The notes: a model not told the origin generated them from the sequence alone. Positions 1 through 6,578 are shown, counted from the stretch's first letter. The stretch is 9,374 nucleotides of DNA from Deltaproteobacteria bacterium (GCA_019310195.1 JAFDET010000119.1:1-9374), one strand, 5' to 3'. Made by a program: numbers and translations.

Positions 1-305
1 TCGGCCCCGGCGGCCTCGACGATCAGGTGGACGTGGTTCGACTGCAGGGAGTAGTGCACCACGCGGAAGCGCCGCTGGTCGCAGGCCTTGCGGAAGGACC
101 TCTCGACCTCGCGGACGAGCTTCCCATGGCGCAGGGACGGCACGTCCGGCCGCACCTTCAAGGTGACATGGACGGGATGTCGGGAAGCGAAGGTATTGCG
201 CGGTTCGTGGGGCATCCAGGGCGAGGACCGCGGCCGCCCGGCGCCTTCGCGTCGACCGCCCCATCTGCTGGAGAACGGGAGCTTCTCTTGGGAGGAGTGA
301 CGCAT
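1..305 (-). CDS. IS200/REP-associated (RAYT-like) HUH transposase, N-terminal part
   Basis: This is the first 101 codons of a Y1-type transposase cut by the left window edge. Read from ATG at 305, the protein has a basic, glycine-rich N-terminus (GGRREGAGRP, residues 16-25), then RHPVHVTLKVRPDVPSLR (42-59), then HYSLQSNHVHLIVEA (84-98). The H91-V-H93 pair is the HUH metal-binding motif of IS200/IS605 and RAYT enzymes, which cut single-stranded DNA with a catalytic tyrosine. That tyrosine would lie beyond the window. The GGRR-GAGRP stretch matches a high-GC RAYT-like subgroup as I remember it. I chose ATG 305 because this motif lies upstream of the other in-frame ATG at 215; neither start has a convincing Shine-Dalgarno. 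Stand-alone RAYTs are usually domesticated single-copy genes acting on REP palindromes, and no IS ends are visible. Family sure; RAYT versus mobile IS200 uncertain. Confidence 0.85.
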   Translation of the reverse strand, partial: MRHSSQEKLPFSSRWGGRREGAGRPRSSPWMPHEPRNTFASRHPVHVTLKVRPDVPSLRHGKLVREVERSFRKACDQRRFRVVHYSLQSNHVHLIVEAAGA

Positions 306-334
306 TAACAAGTAGAATACAGCGATGTTATAAT
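305..334 (+). promoter_or_regulatory. Sigma70-like promoter on the plus strand, no obvious gene
   Basis: TTAACA (305-310, one mismatch to TTGACA) and a perfect TATAAT (329-334) are 18 bases apart, with an extended -10 TG at 326-327. The element overlaps the minus-strand transposase promoter almost completely. It points into a gap of about 230 bp with no convincing coding sequence and then into the antisense strand of the DUF1499 gene. It could drive a small or antisense RNA, or be a chance product of the AT-rich island. Confidence 0.4.
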
Positions 335-341
335 CTTTCAA
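314..341 (-). promoter_or_regulatory. Sigma70-like promoter for the transposase gene
   Basis: Reading the minus strand, TTGAAA (341-336) and TATTCT (319-314) are separated by 16 bases. They sit in an AT-rich island that contrasts with the GC-rich surroundings. The expected start of transcription, about 7 bases past the -10, falls at about 307, one or two bases before the ATG at 305. No ribosome binding site is seen there, so the message may be leaderless. Prediction from consensus match only. Confidence 0.45.
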
Positions 342-363
342 GCGAAATCGACATCTCACCCCC

Positions 364-401
364 AAAAAACTCGCCCGGCTACGAGCCCGCATCGCCGGCG
401 A
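364..401 (-). terminator. Likely intrinsic terminator of the minus-strand operon
   Basis: On the minus strand an arm TCGCCGGC (401-394) pairs with GCCGGGCGA (379-371). This makes eight base pairs with one bulged G and a 14-base loop. One G and then six T follow (369-364). This is the layout of a rho-independent terminator. It lies about 165 bp past the DUF1499 stop and before the transposase promoter, where the end of a minus-strand operon would be expected. Folding energy was not computed. Confidence 0.55.
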
Positions 402-567
402 ACACCCCGGGAGACCGATACGAGGCTCCGATTGCCCCCTCCCCACCCGAACAGCGTTTCGCGGGGCGCATGAGCGGCCTTTCGCATGGGGTCCCCGAGC
501 CCTGGGCGCGCAGCCGCCCTGGGCTGGCCTCAGGGGAAACCGTCAACCACCGGTCTGGGTCCCACGC
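402..567. other. Intergenic stretch with no convincing gene
   Basis: These bases separate the putative operon terminator from the DUF1499 stop codon. The only clear structure is the palindrome at 498-525. One small plus-strand frame (ATG 470 to TAG 571, 33 codons) exists but has no good ribosome site or recognisable sequence. Confidence 0.6.
498..525. repeat. 28-bp near-perfect palindrome (hairpin), possible REP-like element
   Basis: AGCCC-T-GGGCG, a six-base loop CGCAGC, and CGCCC-T-GGGCT form a ten-pair stem with one T·T mismatch (A·A on the minus strand). Outer arms TCCCC (492-496) and GGGGA (533-537) could extend the structure across an uneven internal loop. No T-run follows on either strand, so it is not a classical terminator, though it could protect the 3' end of the operon message. 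Its size and intergenic position near a RAYT-like gene fit a REP-type palindrome. The GTAG or GGAG tetranucleotide typical of REPs is not seen next to it, and no second copy was noticed in the window. Confidence 0.5.
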
Positions 568-1005
568 CTAGCGGGGGGCGCGCGGCCGGGCGCGGCGCAG
601 CTCCTCGATGCGGCGTCGGTTGACGCCCATGTCGCCGTAGCCCGTGCGCGACGCCGAACGCACCTGGATCCGTGCGGCCTCGCGGTCCAGCAGCAGTTCC
701 AGATCGTCCACGAAGCCGAAGAGCGCGCTGCGGCACTCGGCGCGTACGTAGAGCGGGCTCTGCTCGACGATCCGGGTGCGGGGAAGCGCGGCCACCTGCT
801 CCTTCAGAGCCAGCCAGCCCGCGTCGACGTTCCCGGCGAGCGACAGGGGTTCGACGCGATGGCGCGCGTCGGCGGAACGGCTGGAGACGCAGTTGGGGCT
901 CGACGGGCAGGGGGCCAGGCGCCCGTCGCTCACGCCCAGACGCGGCGCGGTCCCGGCGCACGCCGCGCTCAGCAGCGACACGCACAAGGCGATGCGGGCG
1001 CGCAC
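568..1005 (-). CDS. DUF1499 family protein, probable lipoprotein
   Basis: 145 residues from GTG 1005 to TAG 568. The family signature is clear: CPSSPNCVSS (33-42), FGFVDDLEL (96-104) and RSASRTGYGDMGVNRRR (116-132). DUF1499 proteins are small bacterial and plastid proteins with no established biochemical role. The N-terminus is a short hydrophobic segment ending LLSAAC (C16), a plausible but imperfect lipobox because -3 is Ser, so membrane anchoring after cleavage is likely rather than certain. The start is fixed by GGGGAGG (1020-1014) eight bases upstream, and it lies only four bases after the transporter stop, so the two are probably co-translated. It is the last gene of the minus-strand run. 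DUF1499 sequences usually keep the SPNCVSS and GYGDxGxNR blocks, as here, so the protein looks intact. Confidence 0.9.
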   Translation of the reverse strand: MRARIALCVSLLSAACAGTAPRLGVSDGRLAPCPSSPNCVSSRSADARHRVEPLSLAGNVDAGWLALKEQVAALPRTRIVEQSPLYVRAECRSALFGFVDDLELLLDREAARIQVRSASRTGYGDMGVNRRRIEELRRARPRAPR

Positions 1006-1009
1006 CGCG

Positions 1010-2539
1010 TCAGCCTCCCCCGAGAGCGGGCGCCACCACGGCGAAGGTCAGTCCCGTGATCAAGGCGACGCCGATCCAGTTGAGCCAGAAGCCGGCGCGG
1101 CTCATCTCCGCGATGGTCACGCGTTCGGATCCGAAGACGATGGCGTTGGGGGGCGTGGCCACGGGCAGCATGAAGGCGCAGCTGGCGGCCAGCGCCGCAG
1201 GCACGGCCAGGAGCAGCGGATCCATGCCCAGTCCCGGCGCCAGCGAAGCCAGGATCGGGATCAGGGTCGCCGCGGTCGCGGTGTTGCTGGTCAGCTCGGT
1301 GAGGAAGACGACCCCGGTCACCACCGCCAGCACGATGGCCAAGGCAGAGAGACCCGCGAACGCGCCCACCTGGGCGCCCAGGAATTCGGCCACACCGTTG
1401 GCCCGAATCGCGGCCGCCAGGCTGAGACCGCCGCCGAACAGCACCAGGATTCCCCAAGGAAGCTCGCGGGCCGCGTCCCAATCCAGGACGAAGCGGCCCG
1501 CGCGCCAGTCGACCGGCGCCACGAACAGGAGCATGGCGGCCAGCATGGCGATGCCGGCATCGGTCAGGCCGGCCAAGGGTCGCAGCCCGGCTACCTCCAG
1601 GGAAACCAGCAACGGCCGGGTGATCCAGAGCAGCGCCACCAGCAGGAAGACCGCCAGGGTGATGCGTTCGGCTCGCGACGGATCGCCCAGCCGCGCCAGG
1701 GACTCGCGCACCAGGCGGGCCCCGCCCTCGATGCGCGGAATGCGGATCGGATGCAGCACTCGCGTCAGCAGCAGCCAGGTCGCAGGCAGGAAGACCAGCA
1801 CCAGCGGCAACGCTACGCCCATCCAGCGCACGAAGCTGACCTCGCGGCCCAGGCTTTCTTTGGTGAACGAGAGCAGGAAGAGGTTCGGCGGCGTTCCGAT
1901 GGGCGTCGCCAGGCCGCCGATCGAGGCGCTGTAGGCGATGCCCAGCAGCAGGGCCAGGGCGAAGTTGCGCACCGCGCCCGCCTCGCGCTGCTGCTCGGTG
2001 GCCTGGGCCTCCACCAGGTCGATCACGCTGACGGCCACCGGAAGCATCATGATGGCCGTGGCCGTGTTCGAGACCCACATGCTCAGGAACGCCGTGACGG
2101 CCATGAAGGCGCCCACCATGCGCACCGGCCGTTCGCCGGCCAGGCGCAGCGCCACCAGGGCGATGCGGCGGTGCAGGCCCGAGCGCTCCATGGCCAGGGC
2201 CACCAGGAAGCCGCCCAGGAACAGGTAGATCAGCTCGTGGGCGTAGGGTGCGGCGGTCTCGCGGATCGAGCGAGCGCCCAGCAACGGCAGCACCACCAGC
2301 GGCAGGAGGGCCGTGGCGTAGATCGGCAGCGCCTCGCTGAGCCACCACACGGCCATCCACACGGCGGTGGCGGCCGTGGCGCGCCCGGCGTGACCGAAGG
2401 GAACCACGGCGCCGTCGGGGCCGAGGTAGCTGGACGACAGCGAGAGGTACGTCGCCAGGGCCGCCGCGGGTCCCAAGAAGAGCCCCAGCTGGCGGATGCG
2501 AATCCGGCGCGGCCGTCCGTTGGGAGCGGCTTCGCTCAC
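1010..2539 (-). CDS. SLC13/DASS family anion transporter (Na+:dicarboxylate or sulfate symporter)
   Basis: 509 residues with about a dozen hydrophobic segments. It shows the inverted-repeat signatures of the divalent anion/Na+ symporter family: SNTATA at 157-162 followed by IGTPPN at 214-219, and again SNTATA at 418-423 followed by ATPPNA at 461-466. In characterised members (VcINDY, NaCT) the SNT and TPPN-type hairpins form the sodium and substrate sites, so both half-sites appear intact. The length fits the family and there are no extra cytoplasmic domains. The substrate cannot be read from sequence: C4-dicarboxylates, citrate, sulfate and other small dianions are all known in the family. 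GTG 2539 overlaps the cytochrome stop by four bases (GTGA), with GGAG six bases upstream, so translation is probably coupled. Next to a porin it looks like the inner-membrane half of an uptake route. Confidence 0.95.
   Translation of the reverse strand: MSEAAPNGRPRRIRIRQLGLFLGPAAALATYLSLSSSYLGPDGAVVPFGHAGRATAATAVWMAVWWLSEALPIYATALLPLVVLPLLGARSIRETAAPYAHELIYLFLGGFLVALAMERSGLHRRIALVALRLAGERPVRMVGAFMAVTAFLSMWVSNTATAIMMLPVAVSVIDLVEAQATEQQREAGAVRNFALALLLGIAYSASIGGLATPIGTPPNLFLLSFTKESLGREVSFVRWMGVALPLVLVFLPATWLLLTRVLHPIRIPRIEGGARLVRESLARLGDPSRAERITLAVFLLVALLWITRPLLVSLEVAGLRPLAGLTDAGIAMLAAMLLFVAPVDWRAGRFVLDWDAARELPWGILVLFGGGLSLAAAIRANGVAEFLGAQVGAFAGLSALAIVLAVVTGVVFLTELTSNTATAATLIPILASLAPGLGMDPLLLAVPAALAASCAFMLPVATPPNAIVFGSERVTIAEMSRAGFWLNWIGVALITGLTFAVVAPALGGG
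1014..1020 (-). promoter_or_regulatory. Ribosome binding site deciding the GTG start of the DUF1499 gene
   Basis: GGGGAGG lies eight bases before GTG 1005 and overlaps the 3' end of the transporter gene. It supports the GTG start. Confidence 0.7.
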
Positions 2540-3036
2540 TTCTGCGCTCCGGCGTCGGCGGGGTCTACGAATCCCGGACGGAAGCGGAGATGGCAGGCGG
2601 CACAGGTCTCCCGCAGCTCGTCGACCCGGGCGTTCAGCTCCTCGGGGGGCAGCGTCTCGGCATTATCGGCCAGGCTGCGGGCGCGAATCTCGAGTACGGC
2701 CGCGTTCTCCCGGTACGCGCGTGTGTTCGTCCCGTTGCGCATGGGCTGGGGCGCGATGCCGGGGATCTGCGCTGCCGAATCGGCGATGCCGCTCGCCACG
2801 TGCTCGAGCTCGCGTATCCGCCACTCGCGCTCCTGCTCGCGATCCATGGCCTTGGGGAGTCGATCGCTGGATAGCCGATCGAGGCCCTGCATCAGCTCGG
2901 CCAGGCGCTGCGCGTGGACGCCGTGGATCGCCGCCGGCGGGGCCGCCTGCACCTGCTCCTCGTAGCGCACCTGGGCGGGAGGTGCGCACGCGATCAGCAG
3001 AGTCGCCAGCGCTCCCGACGCTGCCGCTCGTCGCAT
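2536..3036 (-). CDS. Exported class II c-type cytochrome, probable lipoprotein
   Basis: 166 residues from ATG 3036 to TGA 2536. A signal peptide with lipobox LLIAC gives lipidated C17. The mature part is alpha-helical and charged and ends with ETCAACHLRFRPGF (143-156). CAACH (145-149) is a single covalent haem site, and its position near the C-terminus with CHxxFR matches the signature of class II cytochromes (c', c-556), four-helix bundles. M50, in the predicted first helix, could be the sixth haem ligand, which would make it electron-transferring (c-556-like) rather than gas-binding (c'-like); this is inference. The ATG shares one base with the porin stop (TGATG), and its own stop overlaps the transporter start. 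No oxidoreductase partner is encoded in the window, so the electron partner or sensory role is unknown. Maturation needs the cytochrome c assembly system encoded elsewhere. Confidence 0.85.
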   Translation of the reverse strand: MRRAAASGALATLLIACAPPAQVRYEEQVQAAPPAAIHGVHAQRLAELMQGLDRLSSDRLPKAMDREQEREWRIRELEHVASGIADSAAQIPGIAPQPMRNGTNTRAYRENAAVLEIRARSLADNAETLPPEELNARVDELRETCAACHLRFRPGFVDPADAGAQK

Positions 3037-4229
3037 CAGAACGTCACCCGGAACCGCATGGTGGTCACCACGGCGTCCCGGTGCTTTCCGCGCGCACCGG
3101 GATCGATGACGTACTGCACGTCCGGTGTCAGCGCCAGCCAGGGGAACACGGCGATCCGGTAGTAGAGTTCGATGCCGGTCTCGCGGTCGAAGTCCGGGTC
3201 CTCCCGGTCTCGCAGCCGATCGGAGCCGATCGCCTGGTACGCGCCCAAGCCCACCACGTCGTGGCCTCGGCCGGGCAGCAGTCCCGTGTACTGCAGGCCG
3301 GCCGACCAGAACCACTCGATCCGGTTGACGTCCCCGTCCGCCCAGCCGCCCCGGGCGAAGAGCCCCAGACCCTGGCGCGGATCGGAGGCCTCGTGCAGCA
3401 GGAGCTGGTCGAGGCTGGCGTACACGCCCAGGTGGCCGCGCTCCCGGCGATCGCTTCCGAAGACCCGCTTCTCGCGCCCGTCGAGGAACACGCCCACCCG
3501 GTAGCGGCCCGGCAGCGGACCCGACGCTCCGGGCAGATCGACGCGCAGGGCCGCCTCCAGGTAGCCCGTCAGGCTGTCCAGCCCGTCGAAGGCCGTGTCG
3601 AAGCCGGCGCTGCGGGGAACGTTGTCGGCGTCCGCGGCGCCCAGGGCCAGCTCGATGCGCTGCGCCGGGCGGAGCAGCAGCACGGCTCCCAGGCCGTTGG
3701 GAAGCGGGACCACCGGGTTGTTGTCCAGGAACGTGCTGAGGAACTGCCGGTCCTCGTTGTTGGCGTAGGCGTTGCGGTCGAAGACGGTCTGCTGCTCCAG
3801 GAATCCCGCACGCAGCTGTGCTCGATCTCCCGCGAAGGACTGCTCGAGCCACAGCTCGTCGATGTAGGCCGGCTCGTCGAAGTCGGCGTCGTCGATGGGG
3901 TGGGACAGCCCGCCGACATCCGCGTTGATGTTGCGGTCGTACTGGCCCTTCACGTGCAGCAGCCCCACCAGACCCCGCCATTCCAGCAGCTCCTGGGCGT
4001 CCACCCTGGTGAAGAAGTCGTAGCCGCCGCTGTGCCCGCTGCTGCGCGGCTCGGCGCCGCCGGAGGGGTTTCCGCTCACGTACTGGCTGTAGAAGAGCTG
4101 GACGCCGATCCCCAGGCGCTCGAGCCGAGTGCGCATGCCCGCGGCGTCGCCCAGAAGCCGGGGATCCGCAGCGGCCGGCTGCGCGGTGAGCGCAGCCAGA
4201 AGCGCGAGGGCCGCCGTGCGCGTGGTCAC
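3036..4229 (-). CDS. OprB-like carbohydrate-selective porin (outer membrane)
   Basis: 397 residues. An N-terminal signal peptide (hydrophobic ALALLAALTAQPAAA, cleavage near residue 21) leads into DPRLLGDAAGMRTRLERLGI, the usual opening of OprB-family barrels ('...R..L...GI.....Y'). Then come alternating amphipathic strands with aromatic girdles (GVQLFYSQYVSG, FLDGREKRVF, EWFWSAGLQYTGLLPGRG). The last strand is TTMRFRVTF, ending in the terminal Phe that outer-membrane barrels use for BAM recognition. OprB porins pass sugars and other small solutes. The barrel is slightly shorter than many OprB proteins but complete. GTG 4229 is the only plausible start because an in-frame stop lies four codons upstream (4241-4239); its ribosome site is weak. 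It follows the carbamate kinase by 33 bases and touches the cytochrome gene. The family is fairly sure, the solute unknown. Confidence 0.85.
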   Translation of the reverse strand: MTTRTAALALLAALTAQPAAADPRLLGDAAGMRTRLERLGIGVQLFYSQYVSGNPSGGAEPRSSGHSGGYDFFTRVDAQELLEWRGLVGLLHVKGQYDRNINADVGGLSHPIDDADFDEPAYIDELWLEQSFAGDRAQLRAGFLEQQTVFDRNAYANNEDRQFLSTFLDNNPVVPLPNGLGAVLLLRPAQRIELALGAADADNVPRSAGFDTAFDGLDSLTGYLEAALRVDLPGASGPLPGRYRVGVFLDGREKRVFGSDRRERGHLGVYASLDQLLLHEASDPRQGLGLFARGGWADGDVNRIEWFWSAGLQYTGLLPGRGHDVVGLGAYQAIGSDRLRDREDPDFDRETGIELYYRIAVFPWLALTPDVQYVIDPGARGKHRDAVVTTMRFRVTF

Positions 4230-4262
4230 GGCCGGATTCTAGGGCTCCGGCGCAGCGGAGGC

Positions 4263-5180
4263 TCAGGTTGTCGGAGCGTGCGTCAGCGAGACGCGGGTTC
4301 CCGCCTCGCCGGTCAGCAAGCGGCGCGCTTCCTCCAGGGCGCCGATGGCGGCGACGCCGCCTCTCTCCGCGAAGCGGCAAGCGGCTTCGGCCTTCGGGCC
4401 CATGGAGCCCGGCGCCAGGTCCAGCGCGCGCAGCGCTTGTGGGGTGGTGCGCCCCACGGCGCGCTGTCGCGGCTCCGGCCAGTCCTCGTAGACTGCGGGA
4501 ACGTCGGTGAGAAGCAGCAGCGCGTCGGCGCCCAGCTCCGTGGCCAGCAGCGCGGCGGTCAGATCCTTGTCGATCACCGCCTCCACCCCGCGCAGCCCTG
4601 CGTCGGCTCCAGCCACGACCGGGATGCCTCCGCCTCCCGCGCAGACCAGGAGCACGCCGGCCTCGAGCAGGCGCCGGATGGTGGGAAGCTCGCGGATTCG
4701 CCGCGGCTCGGGCGAGGGCACGACGCGGCGCCAGCCGTCGCCCTCCCGCACCAGCGTCCAGCCGAAATGAGCCCGCAGCGCTTCCGCCTGCGCCTCGGCG
4801 TGGATCGGTCCGATGGGCTTGCTGGGCGCCCGGAAGGCCGGGTCCTCCGGATCGACTTCCACCTGGGTGAGGAGTGTCGCCACCTCGGCCGAGGGAAGGA
4901 TCGAGGCCAGCTCCTGCTCGATGAGGTAGCCGATCATCCCCTCGGTCTCGGCGCCCAGGACGTCCAGCGGGTACGGCGCCACGTCGGGGGATGCCTGCGA
5001 CTGCAGCGCCAGTAGCCCCACCTGGGGGCCGTTGCCGTGGGTGACCACCAGCTCGTTTCCTCGCGCGATGTCGGCCACTGCGCCGGCGGCCTCGCGAACC
5101 CGGAGCCGTTGGGCGTCGGCGTCCAGCGACTCGCCGCGACGTGCGATGGCATTGCCGCCCAGCGCGATGACTACGCGCAT
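4263..5180 (-). CDS. arcC: Carbamate kinase (amino acid kinase family)
   Basis: 305 residues, the usual length for carbamate kinase. The enzyme interconverts carbamoyl phosphate plus ADP with ATP, CO2 and ammonia. Conserved blocks appear in order: ALGGNA (6-11), THGNGPQVG (47-55), KPIGP (121-125), VCAGGGGIPVV (179-189), VIDKDLTAALLA (202-213) and GSMGPK (258-263). All expected catalytic loops appear present and there is no fusion or frameshift. ATG 5180 lies directly after the stop of the preceding gene (TGAATG, zero gap), so translation is probably coupled; a GGGGG run about eight bases upstream may serve as ribosome site. No arginine deiminase, ornithine or oxamate carbamoyltransferase is in the window, so the source or use of carbamoyl phosphate is unclear. 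The partner gene hints at use outside the classical arginine deiminase pathway, but that is inference. Confidence 0.93.
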   Translation of the reverse strand: MRVVIALGGNAIARRGESLDADAQRLRVREAAGAVADIARGNELVVTHGNGPQVGLLALQSQASPDVAPYPLDVLGAETEGMIGYLIEQELASILPSAEVATLLTQVEVDPEDPAFRAPSKPIGPIHAEAQAEALRAHFGWTLVREGDGWRRVVPSPEPRRIRELPTIRRLLEAGVLLVCAGGGGIPVVAGADAGLRGVEAVIDKDLTAALLATELGADALLLLTDVPAVYEDWPEPRQRAVGRTTPQALRALDLAPGSMGPKAEAACRFAERGGVAAIGALEEARRLLTGEAGTRVSLTHAPTT

Positions 5181-6536
5181 TCAGCGTGCCCCCACTGCGG
5201 CGAGCCCGCAGCGTTCCAGGAACGTCTCCACGAAGTCCGCCAGCCGGGGTTCTCCCGCGTCTGCGTACGCGTAGCGTGCGCGGATCACCGGCAGGCGCAG
5301 CGGAACCAGGCGCGCCAGGTCGAGGGGCGTCCCGCTCACGATCACGTCGGCCTCCACGGCGTCCAGGGACTGCGCCAGCGCCTCGAGCTGCTCGCGGCCG
5401 TAACCCACGGCGGGCAGCACGCGCTCCAGATGCGGATGATGCTGGAAGACGGCACGGATCAACGGCGCGGCGTTGGGGCGCGGGTCCACGATCTCGGCCG
5501 CCCCGGCGCTGGACGCGGCTACCCAGCCCGCGCCGTAGGCCATGCCGCCGTGGGTCAGCGTGGGGCCGTCGTCCACCACCACCACGCGCCGACCGCGGAC
5601 CGCGTCGGGATCGTCCAGCACTACGGGAGATGCGGCCCGCACCAGCGGCACATCGGGCCGGACCGCGTGAATGTTGTCGATCGCCCGCTGGGTGGCTTCG
5701 CTGCCGGCGGAATCGACCTTGTTCACGACCATCACGTCGGCCATGCGCAGCACCGTTTCGCCGGGATGATGCGTCGTCAGCTGATCGGGTCGCAGCGCGT
5801 CCGCCAGCACCACGTGCAGGTCGGGGGCCAGGAAAGGGAAGTCGTTGTTGCCCCCGTCCCACAGCAACACCTGGGCCTCTCTCTCCGCCTCGGCCAGGAT
5901 CGCGGCGTAGTCCACGCCCGAGAAGATCACGGCGCCCGCCTCGATGTAGGGCTCGTACTCCTCGCGCTCCTCCGCCGTGCAGGAAGCGGCGTCGAGATCC
6001 GCGTAGCTGGCGAAACGTTGCACGCGTTGCCGGGTGAGGTCGCCGTAGGGCATCGGGTGGCGAAGCGACGCCACGCGCAGCCCGTGCTCGCGGAGGTGGC
6101 CGGCGATCCAGCGAGCGGTCTGCGACTTGCCACAGCCGGTGCGGACGGCCGAGACGGCCACTACGGGCCGAGCGGCGCGCAGCATCGTGCGCGCGGGGCC
6201 CAGGACGGCGAAGTCCGGGCCGGCGGCCAGGGCCCGCGACGCCAGGTGCATCGCGTCCGCGTGGGAGAGGTCGCTGTAGGCCAGGATCACGCGATCGACA
6301 CGCTCGCGTCGGCAGACCTCTTCGAGCCGGCTCTCGTCCAGGATGGGGATGCCGTCGGGGTGGTGCGGTCCAGACAGCTCCGGCGGATAGCGGCGGCCTT
6401 CGATCCCGGGAATCTGGGTCGCGGTGAACGCCACCACCTCGACGCCGGGATCCTCGCGAAACACCACGTTGAAGTTGTGGAAGTCGCGGCCCGCAGCGCC
6501 GAGGATCAGGATCCGCTCTCGATCGGATGTGCTCAC
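5181..6536 (-). CDS. Cyclic 2,3-diphosphoglycerate synthetase-like P-loop protein
   Basis: 451 residues resembling cyclic 2,3-diphosphoglycerate synthetase, which in methanogens closes 2,3-diphosphoglycerate to the cyclic solute with ATP. The N-terminal part is a Rossmann-like domain with ILGAAGRDFHNFNVVF (11-26) and QIPGIEGRRYPPELSG (41-56). The central nucleotide-binding domain has a P-loop-like VRTGCGKSQT (131-140), where the usual first glycine is Val, then DGGNNDFPF (227-235) and VNKVD (271-275), a G4-like motif. VVVVDDGPTLTHGGM (318-332) follows, then a third domain. Bacterial members are often labelled simply 'GTPase' or 'cDPG synthetase' and their product is not generally proven. GTG 6536 is supported by GGGGAG five bases upstream. 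The stop abuts the carbamate kinase start, and the sulfatase ends 42 bases upstream. Family membership is strong; the reaction in this organism is uncertain, because no 2-phosphoglycerate kinase is seen nearby. Confidence 0.82.
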   Translation of the reverse strand: MSTSDRERILILGAAGRDFHNFNVVFREDPGVEVVAFTATQIPGIEGRRYPPELSGPHHPDGIPILDESRLEEVCRRERVDRVILAYSDLSHADAMHLASRALAAGPDFAVLGPARTMLRAARPVVAVSAVRTGCGKSQTARWIAGHLREHGLRVASLRHPMPYGDLTRQRVQRFASYADLDAASCTAEEREEYEPYIEAGAVIFSGVDYAAILAEAEREAQVLLWDGGNNDFPFLAPDLHVVLADALRPDQLTTHHPGETVLRMADVMVVNKVDSAGSEATQRAIDNIHAVRPDVPLVRAASPVVLDDPDAVRGRRVVVVDDGPTLTHGGMAYGAGWVAASSAGAAEIVDPRPNAAPLIRAVFQHHPHLERVLPAVGYGREQLEALAQSLDAVEADVIVSGTPLDLARLVPLRLPVIRARYAYADAGEPRLADFVETFLERCGLAAVGAR

Positions 6537-6541
6537 GGGGT

Positions 6542-6547
6542 CTCCCC
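6542..6547 (-). promoter_or_regulatory. Ribosome binding site for the cDPG synthetase-like gene
   Basis: GGGGAG ends five bases before GTG 6536. It lies in the 42-base spacer after the sulfatase stop and supports the GTG start. Confidence 0.65.
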
Positions 6548-6578
6548 GCCGGGCGCCTGGAAGCGGCGCGCGGCGGAC

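Noticed and set aside
27..308. Plus-strand open frames over the left edge
   Set aside because: They are antisense to the transposase fragment, whose HUH motif and family blocks identify the minus strand as coding.
364..401. Terminator reading on the plus strand
   Set aside because: The plus-strand 3' side of the stem is followed by AACACCCC, with no T-run; only the minus strand has the six-T tract.
470..571. 33-codon plus-strand small frame downstream of the plus promoter candidate
   Set aside because: No clear Shine-Dalgarno, composition is like the surrounding DNA, and it runs through the 498-525 palindrome; not supported as a gene.
672..5015. Long plus-strand frames across the DUF1499, transporter, cytochrome, porin and carbamate kinase genes
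   Set aside because: Low-complexity Arg/Ser/Gly/Gln-rich products antisense to clear family members; no ribosome sites or motifs support them.
2536..5862. Minus-strand open frame of 1108 codons
   Set aside because: Only its last 166 codons (from ATG 3036) are real, the cytochrome. The upstream part is an Arg/Gly/Ala-rich shadow of the porin, carbamate kinase and cDPG-synthetase-like genes in another frame.
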